DNA from: Streptococcus mitis subsp. hohhotensis
GTDB lineage: Bacteria; Bacillota; Bacilli; Lactobacillales; Streptococcaceae
DNA length: 60,162 nucleotides
Assembly (NCBI RefSeq): GCF_020089495.2
Contig: NZ_JAIRCA020000004.1
Coordinates: forward strand, 55,510 to 115,671
Direction: 5' to 3'
Shown here: positions 8,642 through 19,117 of the stretch, piece by piece
Numbering within the stretch: position 1 is the stretch's first letter
How the letters are laid out: every line of letters starts with the position of its first letter
Made by a program: the position numbers and the translations under genes
The notes under the pieces: model-generated
Seen by the model: only the letters and a program-made list of their open reading frames with translations
Told to the model about the DNA's origin: nothing
Database searches by the model: none

Positions 8642-9334
8642 TTATGGTTTCCATAGACCTGAAGCATCTACATAGTAGCGGCCTCCATCAACTCGCTCAT
8701 TTTTAGCCATTTTACCATCTGATTTCAAATAGTAGTTTCCTTGCCATGCATTGCGAGCATAAGAACCATCTGATTTCAAGTAATACCAGGCTTGATAAGA
8801 AGAGTCATAAACCCACTCACCTTGTGCCATTTTACCGTTTGATTTAAGGTAATAAGCTCCTTGCCATGCATTTTTTGCATAAGAACCATCTGATTTCAAA
8901 TAATACCAAGCTTGATAAGAAGAGTCATAAATCCATTCACTCTGTGCCATTTTACCATCAGCTTTCAGGTAATAGCTTCCCTGCCATGCATTTTTCACTG
9001 GATTTCCATTTCCATCAAAATAGTACCAAGAACCGTCCTGCTTAACCCAACCACTTGCTGTGGATGAAGTTGTATCAGTTTGAGTTGTAGCCGCTTGTTT
9101 TGCTTTAAAAGCACCCTTAGGAGCATTTTTCAATTCGCAAGCCACACCATCATGATCGCGGTCTAACTTGGCAGAATAACCAGGTTCTCCCTCGTGAATA
9201 TCTGCGTATCCATTCGCCCAAGCTTCTTTACAACTAGAAAAATGAATGTTTTCTTCTGCTAACACAGGTTGTGAAAACAAGGCTAAGACTGGCAAGGTAG
9301 CCAGACTCATTTTTAAAAATAGACGTTTATTCAT
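8642..9334 (-). CDS. choline-binding surface protein with Excalibur domain
   Basis: A 230-residue secreted protein. A signal peptide covers residues 1-26 (ending PVLAEE). An Excalibur calcium-binding domain follows (about 33-72: SSCKEAWANGYADI, then DRDHDGVACE). Next is a short linker, then about six choline-binding repeats of the GWVKQDGSWYYFDGNG / WYYLKSDGSYAKNAWQG type to the end. It resembles pneumococcal CbpL as I recall it, but that protein has an additional C-terminal domain that is absent here; this allele ends in the choline-binding region. It would be held on teichoic acid choline at the cell surface. Confidence 0.9.
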   Translation of the reverse strand: MNKRLFLKMSLATLPVLALFSQPVLAEENIHFSSCKEAWANGYADIHEGEPGYSAKLDRDHDGVACELKNAPKGAFKAKQAATTQTDTTSSTASGWVKQDGSWYYFDGNGNPVKNAWQGSYYLKADGKMAQSEWIYDSSYQAWYYLKSDGSYAKNAWQGAYYLKSNGKMAQGEWVYDSSYQAWYYLKSDGSYARNAWQGNYYLKSDGKMAKNERVDGGRYYVDASGLWKP

Positions 9335-9383
9335 TTCGTTCTCCTATAACGATGTTATCGATTTCACTATTATTTTATCAAAC

Positions 9384-10001
9384 TTATTTCAGCAATTCAA
9401 GGAAAGGTTTAATCTGTTCAGCAAACTCTTTTGGTTTAGCTTCATTCAAGACATGAGGACCATCTGGTATAATCTGAAATTGAGATTCTGATATTAGTTT
9501 ATGAAGACTTCTCATAGAACTAAGATTCGGTTTATCTTTGCTGCCACAAATTAGTAAGGTTGGATAAGGACAAGTTCTTGATATATCAGTTAAATCAAGT
9601 GTCTTCAATTCCTCAGAAACTCCGACCATAAAAGCCTTGTCTGCTCCCTGTTTTTCAAATACTTTTTTGGGAAGTAGTTTAAAAATCATCAACTGAAGAT
9701 AAAATAGGATATTACCAGACAGTTTAAGTGGACATCCTGATAGAACCAAAGCTCGGAGATTTGATAAATCGTAACTAGATAGTTCTAATGCCAGGGCAGC
9801 ACCTAAGGACAATCCAACCAAAATAAAAGGTTCTGTCTCTTGAGCTAGATGCTGATAAACTCGCTCTTTAGCTTGTTGATAGTTGCTAACTCCAGAAGGA
9901 AATAACTCAATAGCCTCAGAAGGATAATCTGTCAGTAGATTCCGAACTTCTTTCCAACTATCTGCTGACTGACCTAGGCCATGTAAAAATATTAATTTCA
10001 T
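9384..10001 (-). CDS. alpha/beta hydrolase
   Basis: A 205-residue alpha/beta-hydrolase fold protein. It begins MKLIFLHGLGQSADSWKEV (oxyanion HG motif) and has the nucleophile elbow GLSLGAA. The acid is probably the aspartate in GSKDKP and the base the histidine in IPDGPHVLNE. Substrate unknown. It starts one nt after the pabBC stop with GGGAG upstream, so it is cotranscribed with pabBC, although no metabolic link is evident. Confidence 0.88.
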   Translation of the reverse strand: MKLIFLHGLGQSADSWKEVRNLLTDYPSEAIELFPSGVSNYQQAKERVYQHLAQETEPFILVGLSLGAALALELSSYDLSNLRALVLSGCPLKLSGNILFYLQLMIFKLLPKKVFEKQGADKAFMVGVSEELKTLDLTDISRTCPYPTLLICGSKDKPNLSSMRSLHKLISESQFQIIPDGPHVLNEAKPKEFAEQIKPFLELLK

Positions 10002-11723
10002 TTAGTTCTCCCTTACTGACAACTCATACAAGCCCCTGACTGCATTACAGCCGTAAATAGCTTCTGCTCGGGCTAAGTCTTTTAAAGTCAAGACTCTCTC
10101 TTCTACCTGTCCTGTTTCCAGCAAGAGCTGACGGTAAATTCCTGGCAAGATTCCCAGTCGGATAGGCGGTGTGTAGAGTTTCCCAGCGATTTTCAGAACC
10201 AAATTTCCGATAGAGGTTTCAAGAAGTTCTCCAGACTTATTGTGGTAAATCTTCTCTTGTTCTCCTAAACTCAAGTGTGGCCTATGAGTTGTTTTAAAGT
10301 AGGTAAATGCTTGCTGCAAATTAGATTCCTGAAGGCAGAGTTGGGCATGACAGAAGGTTGGACTGAGAGGTTCCAATACTTGACGATCGACTTCTATCTC
10401 TCCAGACTTGCTGAGAGAAATTCGCAAGCGGTAATCTTGATTAACTTCACAATCCTGACACTCTTCTTCTATCTTTTGTCTCAAAATTTCTGGGTCAAAA
10501 GGATAAGCAAAATATCGACTAGCTTTTCTCAGTCTTTCCAGATGTTGTTCTTCAAACAGCAAGTTCTTCTGGCTAATTTTTCCAGTTGTAATCAGTTGGA
10601 AGCGAGCTTGTTTACGATAGAGAACAGCTGCCTTTTGATGAACCTCGCAGTATTCAGATTCCCAAGTGCTATCCCATGTAATGCCGCCACCTACTCCATA
10701 GATGGCTTGCCCCTTGTAGAGTTGAATGGTCCGAATAGCAACATTGAAAATCCGTTGCCCATGTGGAAGCAAGAGACCAATCGTTCCACAGTAGACTCCG
10801 CGCGGTTGTGGCTCCAAGTCCTTGATGATTTCCATAGTCGCAATTTTTGGAGCTCCCGTTATGGAACCGCAAGGAAAGAGTGAGCGGAAGATTTCAACAA
10901 GGTCCACATCCTCTCGCAACCGACTCTTGATAGTCGAAGTCATCTGCCAAACCGTTGAATACTGTTCTACTTGGCAAAGACGCTCCACGTGCTCACTCCC
11001 CACCTCAGAAATACGGTTCATATCATTGCGCAAGAGGTCCACAATCATCATATTTTCAGAGCGATTTTTGGGGTCCTGTTCCAACCAACTGGCCTGCTCC
11101 AAGTCTTCTTGGTCAGTCACTCCCCGCTGAGTCGTTCCCTTCATTGGTCGCGTTGTCAACTCACGGTCATTTTGCTCAAAAAAGAGCTCTGGACTCATGG
11201 ATATCACTGCCATCTCGTCATGTTCCACATAGGCATTATAGCCTGCCTCCTGTTCTACCACCATGCGATTGTAGATAGCAAAAGGATTGGCAGACAAATC
11301 CTGCTTGAGTTGGACGGTGTAGTTGACCTGATAGGTGTCTCCCTGCCGCAAATGATGATGAATCTGGGCAATAGCCTTTTCATAGTCTGCTGCAGACGTT
11401 ACTTCCTGCCAATTTGAAGGCAAATCAACCTCATCATAAGTCAAAGGAATTGGAGAGGTCTCCACCCTATCATGAACAGTAAAGTAAAGCAAATACTCGT
11501 CCAATAAAGGAGCCTTGTGAACTGCTAATTTCTCCTCAAAAGCAGGTGCAGCCTCGTAGCTGACATAGCCCACCACATAATAGCCTTGCTCTTGGAAACT
11601 TTCCACTTGTGCCAGCAAGGCTGTTACTTCTGTTAAATCTCTGGTTTTTAACTCTTTGATAGGCTGAGTAAAGATGTATCTCTCCCCCAAAGCCCTAAAA
11701 TCAATCACTGTTTTTCTATGCAT
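10002..11723 (-). CDS. fused aminodeoxychorismate synthase component I / 4-amino-4-deoxychorismate lyase
   Basis: A 573-residue fusion for folate synthesis. Residues about 1-370 are a PabB/TrpE-type chorismate-binding domain (TRPMKGTTQRG, RSENMMIVDLLRNDM, GSITGAPKIATMEII, GGGITWDS). Residues about 375-573 are a class IV aminotransferase-fold PabC lyase domain (RLRKASRYF, NKSGELLETSIGNLV, GILPGIYR, YGCNAVRGL). Together they make 4-aminobenzoate from chorismate, given an amidotransferase (PabA) encoded elsewhere. An extended -10 box sits 6 nt before the ATG, so the mRNA is probably leaderless. Confidence 0.93.
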   Translation of the reverse strand: MHRKTVIDFRALGERYIFTQPIKELKTRDLTEVTALLAQVESFQEQGYYVVGYVSYEAAPAFEEKLAVHKAPLLDEYLLYFTVHDRVETSPIPLTYDEVDLPSNWQEVTSAADYEKAIAQIHHHLRQGDTYQVNYTVQLKQDLSANPFAIYNRMVVEQEAGYNAYVEHDEMAVISMSPELFFEQNDRELTTRPMKGTTQRGVTDQEDLEQASWLEQDPKNRSENMMIVDLLRNDMNRISEVGSEHVERLCQVEQYSTVWQMTSTIKSRLREDVDLVEIFRSLFPCGSITGAPKIATMEIIKDLEPQPRGVYCGTIGLLLPHGQRIFNVAIRTIQLYKGQAIYGVGGGITWDSTWESEYCEVHQKAAVLYRKQARFQLITTGKISQKNLLFEEQHLERLRKASRYFAYPFDPEILRQKIEEECQDCEVNQDYRLRISLSKSGEIEVDRQVLEPLSPTFCHAQLCLQESNLQQAFTYFKTTHRPHLSLGEQEKIYHNKSGELLETSIGNLVLKIAGKLYTPPIRLGILPGIYRQLLLETGQVEERVLTLKDLARAEAIYGCNAVRGLYELSVREN

Positions 11724-11729
11724 ACCTTA

Positions 11730-11738
11730 AGTATAGCA
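11730..11738 (-). promoter_or_regulatory. extended -10 promoter of pabBC, predicted leaderless
   Basis: Minus strand TGC-TATACT: the TATACT hexamer is at 11730-11735 with TG just upstream. No good -35 is visible. The gap to the ATG at 11723 is 6 nt (TAAGGT). The AAGG inside that gap is too close to the ATG to act as a normal ribosome-binding site. Confidence 0.5.
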
Positions 11739-11753
11739 CAAAATAAGAAAACC

Positions 11754-11774
11754 CTCATCCGCAAAGCAGATGAG
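11754..11774 (-). terminator. zmpB terminator
   Basis: CTCATCTGC pairs with GCGGATGAG (one T-G pair) around a 3-nt loop, followed on the minus strand by GGTTTTCTTATTTT. It lies between the zmpB stop and the pabBC promoter. Confidence 0.7.
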
Positions 11775-11783
11775 AGATTTCGA

Positions 11784-14700
11784 TTATTTAAAGATTGAAG
11801 TTTTAAAGCTATTTGTTTGTTGAAGAAGTTTTTTATATAGTTTCTCTTTAAGAGCAACAGTATTGTCAAATTTAACTGATCCATTTTTAAGAGTTGCTTT
11901 ATCTTTATCAACGGCAGCAGAGAAGGCTTGTTTTAAATCGTCATAACTACTGTATGTAGTACCGTCGATTGTAACAGGGTTAAATCCTGCTTTAGCTTTA
12001 TCTACAACTTCTTTGAAGTATTCTTTCTTCCAAGCTTCTAGAGAAGTGAACTTACCATCAGAAATTTTATTGATGATGAAGTCATCACCTAGAGTATTGT
12101 GACCGGCTTTTTTAGATTCAGCTTTCAACATATTTGAAGCATAGTTTAGGAATCCTTTTTCATATCCATAGTAACCCCAAATTCTGAATGTATTATGTTT
12201 GAATGACATTGCTCCTGGAGCACCTTCACTTGTGTTACCACCATAGATACCAGCTGTAATAGGTACAGTTACATAAGCAGAACCGAATCCAGTTGGATCA
12301 TACTGACCATTACCAGGACCGTGTTTAGTCATGAAGTTTTTCTCTACTAAGTCGTTAACAGATGTTAAATCATATTCTTTTTCTTCTGCATTTAAATCTC
12401 TAACGTTGTCGTATTGGTTCTTCGTATTAGCTCCACGAAGTTGCTTATCTACTTTCTTGAACCAAGCGTTATTTAATTCTTTACTGCGTTTATCGATTAC
12501 AGCTTCTCCTTCAAGGTAGTCAAGAAGCATTAATGTGTCATTGAAACCTTTCATGTAATGATCGATTTCTGCACGAGATGCAAGATCGTTTGGATTAGTG
12601 TTATACCATTGGTTTCCGTCGTTTGGACGTTCGTACGCCATGTTTAATCCAAGTGCTTTAAAGTCACCGTTTGGACTTGTTTCAGCAGGTGATTGTAACA
12701 TACCTTGTGCGAATGCTTCTAAGTCAGTTCCTTCACGGTGTCTTGAACCACCTAAGTAAACCATACGGTCATTTACGTGAGTTGTTTCATGAGTAAATGC
12801 AGAGATACCGAAGTCACTAATCATACTAGTAACCATGAAGAATACTGAATCATCTTTATAAGGGTTACCGTAAACACGAGCTACTGCTCCCATACGCCAG
12901 TCAGTTGCGTGATAACGACCTGTTGGACCGTATAGTTCGCGAACTGGAGCAATATCTTTACCGCTGTTAGTGTGACCGTATTTGTCAGTACCTTCTGGAT
13001 AGTTTTGGTTATCTAGTACTGGTGTCGGTACCATATTGTTGCTCTTAAGCAGTTGGTTACGAACTTTATCTAATGATAAACGAGACCAGAAGTCTAGATA
13101 ATTTTGTTGAGCTTTTGCTACTTTATCGATTTCTTTCTTGAATGCTTCACGCTCTGCTGCTGTGTTCTTACCATATTTCTCAAATGAACTGTAAGCCATA
13201 GTGTTATATGTTGAGATTAAGAACATGTGAGCATCTTTTAAGTTAAGAAGTGGCAGAATCATCTTACCGTGAACATCATTATTTAATCCTTCGTATGCTC
13301 TGTGTTTCTTATCGGCAAATTCAGGAGTTGTTGTTTTTGGTTCAACGACATATACATTATCTTTAGTTGCTTTTATGAACCAATCGTTTAAGTCAGTATC
13401 ACTTGTGAATAGACGCATGTTATAGTCTAAGAAACTGTTTAACTCACCTATACCAATAGTTCCACCGATAGTTTCGCGATAAGCTTCTAAAGTTCTATCA
13501 CCTTTAATGTTGCTTTCTTTAGAACCAACTTTAATCAAGAAGTCTAAGACACTAACATTCTTACCGTAGAAATCAGGTTTGAATAACATTAACTCTTTAA
13601 TGTTAAAGTTATCGAATTTAACTCCGTAGTAACGGTTTAGGTAAGCTAATCCAAGAAGAACTGCAGCTTTATTGTCATCAATTTTCTTAATTAATGCACG
13701 TTTAGCAGCTTCATCAGTATTTAGTTGATGGTCTTCATTTTGAACTAATTTAGTAACGAATTTATTAAGGTTATCTTTAACATACTTGAAGCTTTCTTCT
13801 AAGTAAAGATCCTTAATTGCATTTACTTTGTTACCACCTGTTCTTCCTAAAAGTTGATAAACAGGATCAGATTGTAATTCTACTGGACTTAATTTACTTT
13901 CGATAGCACTGATTAAATTGCTACGCTCTTTATCAACGATGTTAGGAGTGTAAACTATTTCTCCAAGTTCAGCGATGCTGTATTCTTTAACTTGTTTCAC
14001 TTGAGATTCTTTAGGTGAGATGTTAAAGATTTCTTTTGTCTTATCAGCGTAGTGAACGATAATGCGGTTGGCATCACCAAGTTCAGTTACGAATTCGTTA
14101 TCTTTCATTGCAGTAACAGATAAAACTTCTGTAGTTAATAATTTAGAACCTGCTGGAATCTTGTTACCTTGGTTAACAATCCACTCTTTATTGTAGAATG
14201 GTTGAAGTTTTTCAACATTACGATAAGCAAGCTCACGAGAAGCATCATAGTCATCAATATTTTTGTATTGATCAGCTTTACTTACAATATTGTTCAGTTT
14301 GTCTTCAATAGGAAGTGTGCTTTCGAATTTATCAGCAGTGATTCCCATTTTAGCAATTAATTCATCAGCTTTTTCTTTAGTTATGCTAGGAATTTTTTTA
14401 GAATTTTTATAAGTTGTTTTACCTTCACTTACACCCTCAACACTGTAGTTGCGCTTCGTTCTAGAGTATGTAAAGTAATCATCAGCATCAATATCAGAGT
14501 GACCAAAGACCATTTCACCAGTCTTAACTTTCATCATAGTGATGTTGTCTTCTATAGCCCCTAGTGCCCAGTTAGTCCCTAACAGTCCACCAGACATAAC
14601 GGCTTCTTTGAGTTCAATAGAGCCTTTTGCTACAGAGTTTCGAAGAGTACCTTCTTTACCTAAAGTATTGTTGTTACCACCGTTTTGAGATGAATATACA

Positions 14701-17700
14701 ATTCCGGCAGCCTTAGCTTTGTTACCTGTGATTTCAGCATCAACATAAGCTTTTTCTACAATACCTTTCCAGTTTTCACCGACGATACCTGTTAAGTAAC
14801 CACCTCGATTTCCAGCAGCGTGTACTTTACCGATAAATGCAACGTTACTTAATTTTCCACTACCATCAATTTTATTGATAACACCAGATACATCATTATT
14901 ACCAACAACGTTACCTGTTACTTTAATGTTTTCTACAGTAGCATTATTTTTGATAACATTTGCTATCGGTGCAATCCTATCAGTCCCTGACATGTCGATA
15001 TTTACATTTTCAAGTAGTAAATCTTTAACAGTACCACCGACAATATCACCGAATAAAGGTCTGTTCATATTACTAATGGTAAATTTATTACCGTCAGTGC
15101 TTGTTAATGTTCCTTTAAAAGCATTAGTAACATAAGATTTTCCTGCTGGTTTAACGTTAGCAGCATTGATATTGCTACCAAGCTTAAATGTGCCAGTCGG
15201 GTCTTTTTGCATAGCTTTTACAAGGTCGTCAAAGCTATAATATACATCACCTTCGTGTGCTTTTTGTTTTTCAAAGTAATGAACATACTCTTCGCTAAGT
15301 GTGTTATCTGCATTACGTTGAACTAAGTCTGGTGCTTTGGCAGTAACTTTATATAAAGTTTTTCCGTCTTTTTCTACTTCTTCAATCTTGTCAACAGCAA
15401 GTCGTGTAACCTTGTTGTCGTGAGTTGTAACTCGTAGGTAAAGTGGGGCAACATCAGCTGGTTTTTCTGTAAGCAAACTAGTGTCTGTTTCGTTACCATC
15501 AGCGTCCACACTCATCAAGCTTGTTTCTTTAATGTTTTTGATTTCAACTTTTTTGAGGTCAAGTCTTAGAGGTTCTTCATTCAGAACTACTTCCTCATCG
15601 CCTTCACCACGGTCATAAACCATCTTAGTTTCAATCTTATAATCTTTGTAGTATTGCAAATCTGTCAGGCTAGCTGTTAAGTTGTCAGGTGAAACATTCA
15701 ATGTTTTCACAATCTCATCACCTTTTTTCAAAGTTAAGGTGATAGATTTAATGGCCGCCTTGCTTGGATTTTCTAGACTGTATTTAACATCTGAAGTACG
15801 TTTCAAATCCTTAGGTTTAACTGCAGTGAGGGTCAATACTGGTTTTTCAAAGCTCTTAGTACCACGTTTCAAAATTCGGTCTTGAGGGGCCTCAATTACT
15901 TCTTCCGTTACTTTTGGTGCATCCTCAGTCTTAACTCCTTTGATAGTATTAAAGGTCTTAGTGATTTTTTTCTGACCTTCTTTCCCTTCTTGAGCTACGA
16001 CTTCTAAACCTTTTTTCAGTTGATTATCTTCTTCAATCTTTTCTTTGAATGGAATCTTTTCAAGGCTTTCCTCTACAAGAGTTCCTTCAATTGGTTTTGT
16101 ACCACGGCTTACCTGTTGATTTACAGGCTCCTTAGTCACTTCCGTACTGGTTGAAAGAACTTGGTCAGTTTTGACACCTTCTACCGTTTTATAGGTTGTT
16201 TTTGTAACTTGACTTCCTTTTTCACCATTTCGTAGGACAGTTTCTTCGTCTGTATACTTAGTTGGATCCTCAGTCGTTTCAGTTTTGTAGTCAATTTCTG
16301 TAGTTGATTCTTCAACAAGGGTTCCCTCAGTCACCTTATACTCAGGTAACTGATCTTGAACAAGTGCTTGACCTTCCTTGCCTTCCTCTTGAGTTCCTTT
16401 TACTTCTACTTGAGCTTCTGGTAGTTCAGGTTGCGTTAAAGATTGGCCTTCCTTACCTGCCTCTTGAGTTCCTTTAGACTCTACTGTAGCCTCTGGAAGT
16501 TCTGGCTGTACTAAAGCTTGACCTTCCTTACCTGCCTCTTGAGTTCCTTTAGACTCTACTGTAGCCTCTGGAAGTTCTGGCTGTACTAAAGCTTGACCTT
16601 CCTTACCTACCTCTTGGGTTCCTTTAGATTCTACTGTAGCCTCTGGTAGTTCTGGCTGTACTAAAGCTTGACCTTCCTTACCTACCTCTTGAGTTCCTTT
16701 AGACTCTATTGTAGCCTCTGGAAGTTCTGGCTGTACTAAAGCTTGACCTTCCTTACCTACCTCTTGGGTTCCTTTAGACTCTACTGTAGCCTCTGGTAGT
16801 TCAGGTTGCGTTAAAGATTGGCCTTCCTTACCTGCCTCTTGAGTTCCTTTAGACTCTACTGTAGCCTCTGGAAGTTCTGGCTGTACTAAAGCTTGACCTT
16901 CCTTACCTGCCTCTTGAGTTCCTTTAGACTCTACTGTAGCCTCTGGAAGTTCTGGCTGTACTAAAGCTTGACCTTCCTTACCTACCTCTTGAGTTCCTTT
17001 AGACTCTACTGTAGCCTCTGGCAATTCGGGTTGCGTTAAGGATTGACCTTCCTTACCTACCTCTTGGGTTCCCTTAGACTCTACTGTAGCCTCTGGCAAC
17101 TCGGGTTGCGTTAAGGATTGACCTTCCTTACCTACCTCTTGGGTTCCTTTAGACTCTACTGTAGCCTCTGGCAATTCGGGTTGCGTTAAGGATTGACCTT
17201 CCTTACCTACCTCTTGAGTTCCTTTAGACTCTACTGTAGTCTCTGGTAGTTCAGGTTGTGTTAAGGATTGACCTTCCTTACCTACCTCTTGAGTTCCTTT
17301 AGACTCTACTGTAGCCTCTGGTAGTTCAGGTTGTGTTAAGGATTGACCTTCCTTACCTACCTCTTGAGTTCCTTTAGCTACTTGGTGGCTTGGTTCAGGT
17401 TGCGGTACTGGAGTTGGGGCAGGTTGTACCTCTTTCTTAGTTCCGACTGCAATGACTTGCGATACAGGATTTTGGACTACTTGGTCTTCAATGACTTCTC
17501 TAACTTCTTGACCATTGACCATCGAAACTTTGGTTACAAGGCGACGCTGACCATTGACTCCAGCTGTGACGATACGAGTCTGTCCTTCTGCTAAATTAGC
17601 ATCTGGGCTTGTGATCGTTTCAAAAGGAATCTCCACCAAGCTCTCTTCCTGTCTAGACTGAGGCTTCTCAGAAACTGGTTTTTCTTCAACTGCAGGAGCA

Positions 17701-18443
17701 ACTGGATTCTCTACTACAGGTTTTTCGATGACAGTTTCTGGAATGACAGCAGGTCTTTCTTGAACGTCTTCGTTTTTTTCGATTTCTTTTGAACTTTGCT
17801 TCTCTACTGGCAACTGAGGCTGTTCAGCTGAAACTGCTTTTGATGGATGGAGTTCTGCTTCCTTGAAGTATCCAATGTATTCATAGCCATCAATGTGGAT
17901 AATCCCTTCAGCCAAACCTTCATGGGTAGAGGCCGAAATAGTTTGGTTATAAGAAAGCAATTCTTTATTTTCAAACGCAAATGTCCCATAAGGTACAAAG
18001 GTGCTAGCTCCTAAAGAACCAATCAAGAGAACACCTAGGACTTCTTTGCGACCTTTTTTGGACACCAAAAAGACTGCTAGAGAAGCCGTCGCCAAGCCAA
18101 GACCTGCTAAAGCAAGTTCCTTACTTCCTGTGTATGGAAGTTGTTGACTATTAGTTGCCTTCTTGCGATAAACTACATATAGAATATCATCATCTTGAAA
18201 TTCTGTAGGAACTTCATGGTGAATCAGGGCTTTTTCAGACTCAGTCAATTCCTGCTCTGCCAAATAACGGTAATGAACGCTATGAGCACCACCAACTTCA
18301 TTGGCCTGAACCTTATCTACTGAAAGGGGACTAGCACCAAAAAGGAAGGCCCCGATGGCTACAGGACCTACCCCAACAGTTAGCTTACGAATCGAATATT
18401 TTGTGATTTTTTCTAGTTGCTGTTTTGTTTTTCTCATTTTCAC
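11784..18443 (-). CDS. zmpB: cell-wall zinc metalloprotease, M26 family (ZmpB)
   Basis: A 2219-residue surface protease. It has a YSIRK export signal (residues 16-20) and, unusually near the N-terminus, an LPYTG sorting motif (102-106) followed by hydrophobic segments, a layout typical of streptococcal IgA1-protease/Zmp proteins. Next are G5-type and proline-rich regions and 14 tandem 25-residue repeats (about 355-704). The C-terminal catalytic part carries H1885-ETT-H1889 with a downstream glutamate (probably E1908) as third zinc ligand. The start is a GTG overlapping the upstream stop; an ATG two codons later is an alternative. Paralogues (Iga, ZmpC) share the layout; I choose ZmpB from the neighbours (two-component system and UPF0340 gene), as in pneumococcus. 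Confidence 0.9.
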   Translation of the reverse strand: MKMRKTKQQLEKITKYSIRKLTVGVGPVAIGAFLFGASPLSVDKVQANEVGGAHSVHYRYLAEQELTESEKALIHHEVPTEFQDDDILYVVYRKKATNSQQLPYTGSKELALAGLGLATASLAVFLVSKKGRKEVLGVLLIGSLGASTFVPYGTFAFENKELLSYNQTISASTHEGLAEGIIHIDGYEYIGYFKEAELHPSKAVSAEQPQLPVEKQSSKEIEKNEDVQERPAVIPETVIEKPVVENPVAPAVEEKPVSEKPQSRQEESLVEIPFETITSPDANLAEGQTRIVTAGVNGQRRLVTKVSMVNGQEVREVIEDQVVQNPVSQVIAVGTKKEVQPAPTPVPQPEPSHQVAKGTQEVGKEGQSLTQPELPEATVESKGTQEVGKEGQSLTQPELPETTVESKGTQEVGKEGQSLTQPELPEATVESKGTQEVGKEGQSLTQPELPEATVESKGTQEVGKEGQSLTQPELPEATVESKGTQEVGKEGQALVQPELPEATVESKGTQEAGKEGQALVQPELPEATVESKGTQEAGKEGQSLTQPELPEATVESKGTQEVGKEGQALVQPELPEATIESKGTQEVGKEGQALVQPELPEATVESKGTQEVGKEGQALVQPELPEATVESKGTQEAGKEGQALVQPELPEATVESKGTQEAGKEGQSLTQPELPEAQVEVKGTQEEGKEGQALVQDQLPEYKVTEGTLVEESTTEIDYKTETTEDPTKYTDEETVLRNGEKGSQVTKTTYKTVEGVKTDQVLSTSTEVTKEPVNQQVSRGTKPIEGTLVEESLEKIPFKEKIEEDNQLKKGLEVVAQEGKEGQKKITKTFNTIKGVKTEDAPKVTEEVIEAPQDRILKRGTKSFEKPVLTLTAVKPKDLKRTSDVKYSLENPSKAAIKSITLTLKKGDEIVKTLNVSPDNLTASLTDLQYYKDYKIETKMVYDRGEGDEEVVLNEEPLRLDLKKVEIKNIKETSLMSVDADGNETDTSLLTEKPADVAPLYLRVTTHDNKVTRLAVDKIEEVEKDGKTLYKVTAKAPDLVQRNADNTLSEEYVHYFEKQKAHEGDVYYSFDDLVKAMQKDPTGTFKLGSNINAANVKPAGKSYVTNAFKGTLTSTDGNKFTISNMNRPLFGDIVGGTVKDLLLENVNIDMSGTDRIAPIANVIKNNATVENIKVTGNVVGNNDVSGVINKIDGSGKLSNVAFIGKVHAAGNRGGYLTGIVGENWKGIVEKAYVDAEITGNKAKAAGIVYSSQNGGNNNTLGKEGTLRNSVAKGSIELKEAVMSGGLLGTNWALGAIEDNITMMKVKTGEMVFGHSDIDADDYFTYSRTKRNYSVEGVSEGKTTYKNSKKIPSITKEKADELIAKMGITADKFESTLPIEDKLNNIVSKADQYKNIDDYDASRELAYRNVEKLQPFYNKEWIVNQGNKIPAGSKLLTTEVLSVTAMKDNEFVTELGDANRIIVHYADKTKEIFNISPKESQVKQVKEYSIAELGEIVYTPNIVDKERSNLISAIESKLSPVELQSDPVYQLLGRTGGNKVNAIKDLYLEESFKYVKDNLNKFVTKLVQNEDHQLNTDEAAKRALIKKIDDNKAAVLLGLAYLNRYYGVKFDNFNIKELMLFKPDFYGKNVSVLDFLIKVGSKESNIKGDRTLEAYRETIGGTIGIGELNSFLDYNMRLFTSDTDLNDWFIKATKDNVYVVEPKTTTPEFADKKHRAYEGLNNDVHGKMILPLLNLKDAHMFLISTYNTMAYSSFEKYGKNTAAEREAFKKEIDKVAKAQQNYLDFWSRLSLDKVRNQLLKSNNMVPTPVLDNQNYPEGTDKYGHTNSGKDIAPVRELYGPTGRYHATDWRMGAVARVYGNPYKDDSVFFMVTSMISDFGISAFTHETTHVNDRMVYLGGSRHREGTDLEAFAQGMLQSPAETSPNGDFKALGLNMAYERPNDGNQWYNTNPNDLASRAEIDHYMKGFNDTLMLLDYLEGEAVIDKRSKELNNAWFKKVDKQLRGANTKNQYDNVRDLNAEEKEYDLTSVNDLVEKNFMTKHGPGNGQYDPTGFGSAYVTVPITAGIYGGNTSEGAPGAMSFKHNTFRIWGYYGYEKGFLNYASNMLKAESKKAGHNTLGDDFIINKISDGKFTSLEAWKKEYFKEVVDKAKAGFNPVTIDGTTYSSYDDLKQAFSAAVDKDKATLKNGSVKFDNTVALKEKLYKKLLQQTNSFKTSIFK
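16331..17381 (-). repeat. 14-copy 75-bp tandem repeat inside zmpB
   Basis: Fourteen in-frame copies of a 25-residue unit, consensus [12 protein letters not shown] then SLTQ or ALVQ then PELPEATVE. Two main variants (SLTQ and ALVQ, with VGKEG or AGKEG) alternate in blocks, with five SLTQ units at the N-terminal end. The last unit is degenerate (DQLPEYKV). The near identity at DNA level points to recent expansion by unequal recombination. Confidence 0.95.
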
Positions 18444-19003
18444 GACTTTCTAATAGAATCTTGTGGATAATGCGCACGCGCACCTCCAATTAATTTTGGA
18501 CGACTAGCCAACGCCGTTACGTGGGCATGACCAATCTCTCTCAAAAGAGGGCGAATCGGAACCTGAACATGCTTGACATGCATGCCAATTGCAGTGTCTC
18601 CGATATCCAATCCAGCATGAGCCTTGATAAATTCAATCTCAACTGGATCCTTCATAAACTTGAAGGCTGCCAACTGACCTGAACCTCCTGCATGAAGGGT
18701 AGGAAGGACACTGACCATTTCCAGACCAAACTGCTCTGCAACCTGACGTTCAACAACGAGGGCCCGATTGACATGTTCACAACCTTGAACAGCTAGATGA
18801 ATTCCTTTTTCCTCTAAGATATCTAGGATGGTCTTCACAATGATTTCGCCAATTTCTTGGCTGGATTCCTTGCCAATCTGACCACCTATCACTTCACTAG
18901 AAGAAAGGCCCAAAACAAAGATAGATCCTTGCTTCAAATTGGCCTTTTCCAATACATCTTCTACAATCTGGCTTGTTTCTCTTTGAATGTCTTTTTCCTT
19001 CAT
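18440..19003 (-). CDS. UPF0340 (TIGR01440) family protein
   Basis: A 187-residue cytoplasmic protein of the UPF0340 family, function unknown ([57 protein letters not shown]). An upstream GTG at 19024 is possible, but the ATG at 19003 has AGAGG at the right distance. The last codons overlap the zmpB start, so zmpB may be translated from the same message. The gene also precedes zmpB in pneumococci as I remember them. Confidence 0.88.
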   Translation of the reverse strand: MKEKDIQRETSQIVEDVLEKANLKQGSIFVLGLSSSEVIGGQIGKESSQEIGEIIVKTILDILEEKGIHLAVQGCEHVNRALVVERQVAEQFGLEMVSVLPTLHAGGSGQLAAFKFMKDPVEIEFIKAHAGLDIGDTAIGMHVKHVQVPIRPLLREIGHAHVTALASRPKLIGGARAHYPQDSIRKS

Positions 19004-19117
19004 ACTTGATACCTCTTTTGTCACTATCTATCATATCGTTTTTTCTACGTTTTAGCAAGATAGACAACCTGAAAATCTTACTCCAACCTGCATAAAACTC
19101 CCAGAATTGACTGGGAG

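Noticed and set aside
10275..10883. 202-codon plus-strand ORF inside pabBC
   Set aside because: Antisense to conserved chorismate-binding and lyase motifs; no start signal.
16331..17381. CRISPR array
   Set aside because: The periodicity is a continuous in-frame 75-bp protein-coding repeat in zmpB, without spacers and without cas genes nearby.
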